Of a stretch of DNA of 64,000 nt, positions 57,805 through 64,000 are shown one piece after another. The translations under genes and the position numbers were made by a program. The DNA comes from Tetrapyrgos nigripes (Eukaryota > Basidiomycota > Agaricomycetes > Agaricales > Campanellaceae): positions 186,001-250,000 of the forward strand of contig JAACJM010000070.1 in the NCBI GenBank assembly GCA_013368315.1, given 5' to 3'. A model generated the notes under the pieces. That model saw only the letters and a list, made by a program, of their open reading frames with translations. It was not told the origin of the DNA and did no database searches. Each line of letters opens with the position of its first letter. The first letter of the stretch is position 1.

Positions 57805-60340
57805 ATGCCAAATCCTGGGAACTTTTCAGGAAAACGTCTCGAGTACCTGGTCAGTGACCAGGTTAGGGTCCTATTCGCTGCAGCTGTGAAGGACGGTACT
57901 GAAACTGATGCTGCTGCCACCGTCGTTCATGGTTATCTCGTCAGGTTTCCTCCAGCAAAGGGAAGGGACTGGGAGCCAACCAACGAGGAACTTGAAGCGG
58001 TTGACGAGAAGATACCTACACCTAAGTTCCCAACATACGATGCGAGCTCCCTGAGCTATGAGGACCGAGTCAAGATGGAGAAGGAGAAGGAGGAATATGA
58101 GGCATTGCCTGAGGTATGTAAGCTTGATGTGTCATCAGTCATGTATAATTCATGTGTGCTGTGTTATTCTCGCTCAGGTTATCCTTCGAAAACTCAGATA
58201 CGAGCACAACAAGGGCAAGAAACCGACCAACTCGAAGAATGACCGTTACGCTGCCTTGCTTAATCAGCTTATCAACAAGGACAAGGCCACTAGTGCTCCT
58301 CGTCGTTCCACTGAGTCATCTGTTTGGGCTGAAGAAAACAAGAAGCTCATCAATGAGAAGCTCAACGTGAAGATGGGACTACAGGGAAAAGATTCCAAGG
58401 GGATGGCTGAGAAGGGATCCAAAACAAAGGCTGAAAAGGCAGCACATCTCAACGAGCGCCAGAAGATTGTGAAGGAAGAGTATCAGAAGCTGTCTGAGGC
58501 AGAGAAGCAGCAGTGGAAGGACAGGTCTGTAGAGCAGCATAAGGTGGCATTGAAGGAGTGGGAGGAGAAGCAGGTGCTTCGATTTTCCAAGGACCCGAAG
58601 GATATGCAAGCGTATGTCCTCATTCTTCAGTCCTTTACTAAGGCTGACACCATCTTTGATCACAGTTGTATTGACAACGTTACAGAGTTTATTGAGCCTA
58701 TCCTGAATGGGATCTGTGAAGCTACAGGCTGGAAGGCTACTTTAATGTTAGGTGGACCTGAACCTTCCGATGCAGGACGACTGAATATGATTAGGTATGT
58801 ATCATTTACATATATCTGTTTTCAAGATTTTCTAATGTATTATATACTCAGTATACATTCGGGTGTCACAAAAAACCCTCCCCATCAGAACTTTGGCAGT
58901 GCTATGCGTGTTGAATACAGGGATCATGTCAAGCCGGTCTTTAGCAACTTTCTAAAACGTTGTTACTGTAAGTATCTCATTGTGAAATACTCTTAAACTT
59001 AGCTGATATTTGTTTTTAGCTGTCGAAGACTGTAGAGCTGTAGCTCTCCCTCGTATCTTATCAAAGAACATGACTTCCGCCAATCTTACTGACATCAAGC
59101 CCTCGGTACCATTCACATCAAATGAGCCACCCACGTCAAACGTCAGCAGATCAGGAATCCAGTCTATTGCGGCATCCAACCCTTCCAATGTGTCTTCAAC
59201 CATTCCATCAGACATGGCAATGCCCGTCCATGTACTGGGAAGTCCGATCAACTCTCATCCACCAAGTCCAATCAACTCTCATCCACCAAGTCCAGTGGTC
59301 TCACGTGCACCAACCCCTGCTTCCACTGCTACGCAACTGCAGCCATCTTCTAATGACGTCGAGACCTCAGACAAGGAATCCGAAGATAGAGAGGAAGAAA
59401 ATGGAACCGGAGGAAAAGAGAAGAAACGGAAGAGGGCTGGTCCGGATACAGAACAAGCACGAAAGAAGAAGTCTAAACGCGCACAAGGCAAGGGTGAGTA
59501 TTTTAATTATATGTATGTCATTATTGTATACTAACTATTACTCAGATAGCGGAGAAGACTCCGAGGCTGACCCTGAGACCACTGACAACCAAAATCCCAC
59601 CGGAGGAAAAGAGAAGAAACGGAAGAGGGCTGGTCAGGATACAGAACAAGCACGAAAGAAGAAGTCTAAACGTGCACAAGGCGAGGGTGAGTATTTTAAT
59701 TATATGTATGTCATTATTGTATACTAACTATTACTCAGATAGCGGAGAAGACTCTGAGGCTGACCCTGAGACCACTGACAACCAAAATCCCTTCCCACCA
59801 ACTCCGCTTGGTGCCCCTTCTGCTATACGCTGTGGTCGGAGACTTATGCTTCGTTTTTGGTCCAATGCGGAGTTTAGATCACTGCTCAAGGCTTGGTTAG
59901 ATTTCGAGGTGAAGGAAAACTTTTCTACCAAGCGTACCATCTCTGCCCATGGCAAACGCCCCCCTTCCATCAGTGACTGGGTTGCCCGAGCCCGTCGGAC
60001 TAATTTTGAACCTGTTCAGTTCAACAAGAGAGCAAAAGACCATGCTGACCGTCTTCGATCAGACTTTCTCAAATGGTATGTATGCATACAACCGAGTTGG
60101 AGGAAGTTAGATGATGCAGACCAGTTGCCGCAGACTGAGGGAAAGAATTACGAGGCACTTCGGGCTGCTGGACCCAATGGTATCATGACAGTTGTGATAG
60201 GCTTGTGCTTCTGGGGGGAAGCTATTTCAAGGTTGCCTATCACTAGACCCAGGGAACGGCAGCATAAGGAGTGGCAGGAGGACTGGTGGTTCAAGTCAGT
60301 GCAGGACGTTTTGTTTGTTTTTCGTGAACTCTCAAAGTAG
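57805..60340 (+). CDS. gene B, right copy: HMG-like, Lys-rich KDZ-associated protein
   Basis: Exon 1 (57805-58113) gives MPNPGNFSGKRLEYL and GRDWEPTNEELEAVDEK. Exon 2 (58178-58611) is strongly charged, with KIVKEEYQKLSEAEKQQWKD, then RSVEQHKVALKEWEE, a pattern like an HMG box or another Trp-bearing three-helix DNA-binding fold. Exon 3 (from 58666) has EPILNGICEATGWKATLMLG with GGPEPSDAGR. Two near-identical exons follow, each with a nuclear-localisation-type run (EKKRKRAG, ARKKKSKRAQG). The C-terminal exon holds PPSISDWVARARRTN and NGIMTVVIGLCFWG ... SVQDVLFVFREL, ending at 60340. Introns are GT-AG and no stop interrupts the joined exons, unlike the left copy. It is likely nuclear and DNA-binding by composition; whether it helps KDZ transposition is inference. 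Confidence 0.65.
59409..59795 (+). repeat. exon-intron tandem duplication (193 bp) in gene B
   Basis: GGAGGAAAAGAGAAGAAACGG starts at 59409 and again at 59602. Each unit holds the Lys-rich exon, its GTGAGT intron and the first part of the next exon (GATAGCGGAGAAGACTC). Identity is close to complete (a few C/T and A/G differences). Splice sites are kept in both, so the message may carry one or two copies in frame. Confidence 0.9.
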
Positions 60341-60590
60341 TTCAACTTAATAGTTTCTTACTATGTATTGTGTGGCGTATTTATTTATTGTTGCGTGGCG
60401 TAATGATGTCGGCAATATATGAGCCTTAGTCATCCTTCATAGTAAGCTTACTACTTGGACGCTTAGACAAATTTATATATCTCCGTGATATGATGATTCA
60501 TTATCCCCCGACTGCTGAAGAGGCCTGTTGTTCATTGAGTAAAGTATGTACACTAAAGTATCAGTATATAAACCTGGTCAGCCAATAAGA
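60341..60590. other. downstream of gene B, no gene seen
   Basis: The AT-rich 3' flank contains GTGTGGCGTATTTATTTATTG and a near repeat, TTGCGTGGCGTAATG. The right end of the KDZ element may lie here, but no terminal repeat matching the left flank was recognised. Confidence 0.35.
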
Positions 60591-61130
60591 TACCACTGAC
60601 CAGAAAATAAATCCCAATTTGGTAGTTCCAGGCGCTAAAAGTGCACACCGGGAGTGCCATAGTTTAGCGCTCAACAAAAAAAAATTCCAAAAATAGCAGT
60701 GCTCCGCCTGATTTAGCGCTTTCAAAGGCACTAAATGTACTCATCGGAGATAAGTCCGAAAATAGAGATATACCGCTGATCAGAAATAAATCCCAATTTA
60801 GTAGTTACAGGCGCTAGAGGTGCACACTCGCAATAATATGCAAAATAAGGGCGCCGTGGTTTAGCGCTCAATGGAAAAAAAAAAACAACTCCGAAAATAG
60901 CAGTGCTCCGCCTGATTGCCGCTTTCAAAGGTACTAAATGTATTCACCGGAAATAACTCCAAAAATAGAAGTGCCGCCCGCTGGATCGGTAATAAGGGCT
61001 GGTTTAGCGCTCAATGGAAAAAAAACAACTCCGAAAATAGCAGTGCTCCGCCTGATTGCCGCTTTCAAAGGTACTAAATGTATTCACCGGAAATAACTCT
61101 AAAAATAGAAGTGCCGCTGGATTGGTAATG
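60591..61130. repeat. tandem repeats, units about 180 and 142 bp
   Basis: Units share AATAAATCCCAATTTRGTAGTT, CAGGCGCTA, TTTAGCGCTCAAYRGAAAAAA, ATAGCAGTGCTCCGCCTGAT and the GCTTTCAAAGGYACTAAATGTA stretch. Two longer units (about 60591-60775 and 60776-60995) are followed by one shorter unit (to about 61130). TTTAGCGCT is itself nearly palindromic with AGCGCTAAA-type words nearby. Confidence 0.8.
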
Positions 61131-61368
61131 AGGGCCATCGGATTGCGCTTTTCAAAGCCAATTAAGACAATGGCTGGTTACCCATATGATAGCCAGGTGC
61201 CCAATTCCCCCTGCTGATGGTAGCCATGGGCAACTGCCCATAAAATGGCTAATTGCCCATTTCGCCATGGTAATGGCAGCCATGGCCAGTTGCCCACCAG
61301 ATGGCTAGTCAGACAGTGTGATGCATCAGATGCAATGGTCTGCTAGCCATGTATTATACATAAAATTA
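61131..61368. repeat. ATGGCTRGTTGCCCAT-rich patch
   Basis: Between 61165 and 61310, words such as GGGCAACTGCCCAT, AATGGCTAATTGCCCAT and CATGGCCAGTTGCCCA occur in both orientations. It could be a small inverted-repeat element, but no clear ends or target duplication are seen. Confidence 0.45.
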
Positions 61369-61545
61369 GCAGCTATGGCTGGAGAAACCGCACTCAGGGT
61401 ACATTCTTCCAATTGGTTGAACTCGTCAAAGCAACCCCACACTCCGACCTGGCAGAGACCCACGAAGGTAGGACCCATAGCTTGGAAATCAAGTCTCGTC
61501 ACAGCAGAAAATCAGGGCAAAACAGCAGCCTCTTCCTTGTCTTTT
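61369..61545 (-). pseudogene. dynein heavy chain AAA1 fragment
   Basis: The minus strand reads [10 protein letters not shown], then after a lost base or two [20 protein letters not shown] and [16 protein letters not shown]. In cytoplasmic dynein heavy chains this block follows the AAA1 Walker A and includes the Walker B-like CFDEFNRLEE. The Walker A itself is missing; in its place upstream is a CTTTGT hexamer repeat (about 61540-61568). AAA1 should precede AAA3/AAA4 in the gene but here lies downstream of them, so the locus is rearranged. Confidence 0.8.
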
Positions 61546-61929
61546 GTCTTTGTCTTTGTCTTTGTCACCAGCACTGATGGGGAGGCGATCAGCGACGGCA
61601 TAGACACCAGCATCGACCAGAGTTCCTCCTTCGGTACTGTCACCTCCGGTAGTTTGTTATAGCCATGCCCAACAAGTGGCCCCTCTACCACCAATTCACT
61701 GTGAGTTCCTCTGGAAACAACATCCATTCAGGAGTCTACAACATAGACTTGGCACAAAGTAAAGGGCTTCCCAACATTTTCCTTTCTATCTCCCAGCACC
61801 CAACCGTAGCTTCTGTTGGTCTAAAGGTCCATGAGCATACAGAACTGATATCAACACCAGAACTATCACTCACCGGGAAAAGTTTGCTAGAATGAGACTG
61901 TCATGGTTGGCCAATTTTGAACCTTGAGT
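61546..61929. other. dynein-locus filler, unrecognised
   Basis: Open frames exist on both strands (for example 61512-61727 minus with ELVVEGPLVGHGYNKLPEV), but I cannot place them in dynein or any other family. A (CTTTGT) microsatellite occupies the left edge. Confidence 0.35.
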
Positions 61930-62971
61930 ACTTGGTCAAGAGATTGGCTCTGAAGACTGCTCCGAGTCATGTGAAGTTGACAAACGTCACCCGACTGCAG
62001 ATGTCAGGAGAAAACTCCACAGAAGGGTCTCTCATTCCAGCCCGTTGAAGAACAGTGCACAAGTCTTCATCAAAGTCGTCACCTGTATACTTGTTGGATA
62101 CTTTTATCTGGAAGATACTGAGGCCATTCATCCACGCAACAAAACACGACAGAGTAGTCTGGAAGAAATACAGGGGGTCAGATTGGTTATAAGCAGAGAG
62201 CAAATACGTACCTTGCCACTTCCACTGACACCAATGAGTAACAGATGCCCTTGCACCTGACGAAATACTTGGTCAATCTGGAGTACATGGTCTAATATGT
62301 CATTGAAAAGCACAAGTGGCACATCAAGCTCTTCTTCATAGAACACCTTTAGACAAGCCTTTGTATATTCTCGCAGTATTTCTCTGTCCACGGGAATGTA
62401 ATCCTTTGAGGTCCAGTTTGAGAACAAGATCGAGCGGGTTAGTGACTCATCACAGTTTATGGTGGGGAAGTGATCCATAGCAGCTCGGTCAATGTTCTCA
62501 TCTGTCCACAATCTCTCATCTTCTGTGACCAGACGATCCTGGAATAGACGAAGAGCTTCATGGGCCCAGATGCGAACAAGACCTTCGCACTGGGTGCAAA
62601 CACTTGTAATTCCTTGGATATACAGAGGAATTACACAAGACTTACACTGGTACACTCAATATGTAAGTCCACTTGACTTACTAAAGTATTACCAAGGACC
62701 ACTGTGAGACTTCATGCCTTACAATAGTCATATATAATTGTTCTATTTTTCTTGGTCTCTGGTAATACTTCAGTAAGTCAAGTGGACTTACATATTGAGT
62801 GTACCAGTGTAAGTCTTATGTAATTCCTCTGTATATCCAAGGAATTACAAGTGTTTGCACCCAGTGTCGACCGATAAAATCTCCAGTGGGCAGATAGCTT
62901 CATATATACCCCTGACCCATCTGGTCAACTCACAAGGACTGTACATGTAGTGAGCTTGGATGTCCGTCATG
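61930..62971 (-). pseudogene. dynein heavy chain AAA3-AAA5 fragment with internal deletion
   Basis: Cytoplasmic dynein heavy chain is the minus-end motor of microtubules. From 62971 down the strand reads [20 protein letters not shown] and [15 protein letters not shown]; the MITE interrupts it, then [60 protein letters not shown] and the AAA4 Walker A (GVSGSGK/TT, split by a GT-AG intron at about 62208-62151), followed by [16 protein letters not shown] and [14 protein letters not shown]. It then jumps to [20 protein letters not shown], a block that belongs some hundreds of residues further on near AAA5, and a one-base loss shifts the frame before TRSSLQSQSLDQVLK. Insertion, deletion and frameshift make it a relic; a functional copy must exist elsewhere. 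Confidence 0.88.
62588..62866. mobile_element. CACTA-like MITE (279 bp) in the dynein gene
   Basis: The ends are CACTGGGTGCAAACACTTGT and its inverse complement. The terminal inverted repeats run about 110 bp with few mismatches, so the element is nearly a complete hairpin. The flanking duplication is TCG (62585-62587 and 62867-62869). CACT(A/G) ends plus a 3-bp duplication fit the CACTA/EnSpm superfamily. It splits codons for LEILSVE and GLVRIW, which join in frame if the MITE and one TCG are left out. Confidence 0.88.
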
Positions 62972-63254
62972 AATAGTTTTTGCAACGTGATTGAAGTGTT
63001 CTGTAGGTAATGGTATAATCAGTGGAAGAGGATTACCGGCAAGAAATAAAAACACACCTGAATTGCCGTAGAGGTTACCTTGAGTGCCTGGTCAACTCAC
63101 AAGGACTGTACACGTAGTGAGCTTGGATGTCCATCATGAATCATTTTTGCAACATGATTGAAGCGTTCTGTAGGTAATGGTATAATCAGTGGAAGAGGAT
63201 TACCAGCAAGAGATAAAAACACACCTGAATTGCTGTAGAGGTTACCTTGAGTGC
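62921..63254. repeat. 167-bp direct tandem duplication
   Basis: CTGGTCAACTCACAAGGACTG begins at 62921 and 63088, and both units end GGTTACCTTGAGTGC. About eight differences are seen, mostly transitions. The first unit contains dynein coding sequence (CELTR), so part of an exon has been duplicated outward. Confidence 0.9.
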
Positions 63255-63328
63255 CATTTTCAAATCCGAGAAGCCCGTTATTACAGCTCAAAGCTGCAGA
63301 AATTGGATCAAAACACTTATGAGATTCT

Positions 63329-63642
63329 GTCCAACTTGAACAACACTCTCCAACACCATTGCAACCCCAAGGGCTCCAGTTACCTCGTCGTTGTTCCCCT
63401 CAGCTACACCATGAGCATCAGCAGCAGCTCTGGATTCCACTAAAATATTCGCAACTGCTGGCCCATCCATCAATTTCCATGCTCTGTCCAACTTGAACAG
63501 CACTCTCCAACACCATTGCAACCCCAAGGGCTCTAGTTACCTCATCGTTGTTCCCTTCAGCTATACAATGACCATCAGCAGCAGCTCTGGCTTCTGCTAA
63601 AATATTCACAACTACTGGCTCACCCATCAATTTCCGTGCTCT
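63329..63642. repeat. 157-bp direct tandem duplication
   Basis: GTCCAACTTGAACAACACTCTC begins at 63329 and, with one change, at 63486. Units share CAACACCATTGCAACCCCAAGG, a GCATCAGCAGCAGCTCTGG segment and GGC(C/T)CA(T/C)CCATCAATTTCC. The minus-strand frame is open in both (NNDEVTRALGVAMVLES-type repeats), but I recognise no protein family. Confidence 0.85.
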
Positions 63643-64000
63643 TCCCAAACCTCACACCGAGACTTCCACAGTCCTTGAAATGATCGAGCATTCCAAGCTG
63701 TTGGTCACTCAGCTGGTCCTGCTCATGGCCAAAGTAACTGAAACCTTCAATTTGGAGGGGTTTGGATTAGCCTTCCATTTGTGAGAGATGGTCCTCTTCC
63801 TGCTTGAAGTCTTGACGAGGTCAATGAGAACACTACTAAATCTATTGAGTCAAAGCATGAGATACAGCGAAAGTGGACACGCACTCTTGCTTGGGCTTGT
63901 CTGTCATAATGGTTGGTTTTTGCCAATCGGAGGTGGTCTGAAAAATCGTAAGAATAATGAACGGCCCCAGTCACAAGTCAATGCACCTGATATTTAAGAT
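63643..64000. other. right edge, no recognised gene
   Basis: Short open frames lie on both strands without family marks or clear splice sites. Any gene here would continue beyond the window. Confidence 0.35.

Noticed and set aside
63288..63974. Calling a STAND/NACHT protein N-terminus or dynein at the right edge
   Set aside because: The repeated minus-strand frame (NNDEVTRALGVAMVLES) has no P-loop or other diagnostic motif.

Overview
This window looks like nuclear DNA of a filamentous basidiomycete, most likely an Agaricomycete (mushroom-forming fungus). The reasons are short GT-AG introns that cut genes into many small exons, a DUF6534-type seven-helix membrane protein, a KDZ transposase with its cysteine cluster, a chromodomain Ty3/gypsy element, and typical fungal oxidoreductases (old yellow enzyme, GMC oxidoreductase, cytochrome P450). 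I saw no rRNA, tRNA, CRISPR array or prokaryotic feature. Most of the window is mobile DNA, and host genes survive as islands, several of them split by datable insertions.

Layout. 1-3600: the 3' half of a decayed Ty3/gypsy chromovirus with its 3' LTR, inserted inside the PIF1-helicase part of a Helitron-like gene whose 3' end encodes a USP-like cysteine peptidase. 3700-5650: old yellow enzyme gene split by a hAT-type MITE. 6100-12440: a fold-back repeat family around a full-length MULE (perfect 135-bp TIRs, 9-bp TSD). 13300-18960 (minus): a peptidase gene and two unrecognised genes, called B and A here. 20560-21330: long palindrome. 21400-37400: DUF6534 gene, GMC oxidoreductase, P450 and a second, truncated, inverted DUF6534 copy, in a patchwork of inverted and direct duplications, with a second 8-bp-TSD MITE. 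37860-46640: Gfo/Idh fragment, a TRAPPC6/Trs33 gene split by a full-length Ty1/copia element (LTRs differ at one base, TSD CAGTC), an F-box segment and a GIY-YIG/T5orf172-like gene. 46700-48430: an unrecognised gene split by a solo gypsy LTR (TSD CCCTC). 50000-60340: a KDZ locus with peptidase relic, KDZ transposase, gene A, a small minus-strand gene (D) and gene B. 61370-62970: rearranged dynein heavy chain relic carrying a CACTA-like MITE.

Two themes join the parts. First, genes A and B occur twice in the same order and orientation (left 18957 to 14535 minus; right 55332 to 60340 plus), once beside a KDZ transposase, and a USP-like peptidase flanks both sets and is also fused to the Helitron-type helicase. 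This looks like a recurrent transposon cargo and is the best candidate here for an undescribed system. Second, at least four host genes (OYE, Trs33, the 47-kb gene, dynein) can be read straight through once an element and one target duplication are mentally subtracted. The six in-frame stops I placed in the copia polyprotein are all TGA, most at sites where CGA (Arg) is expected, which points to C-to-T decay at CpG.
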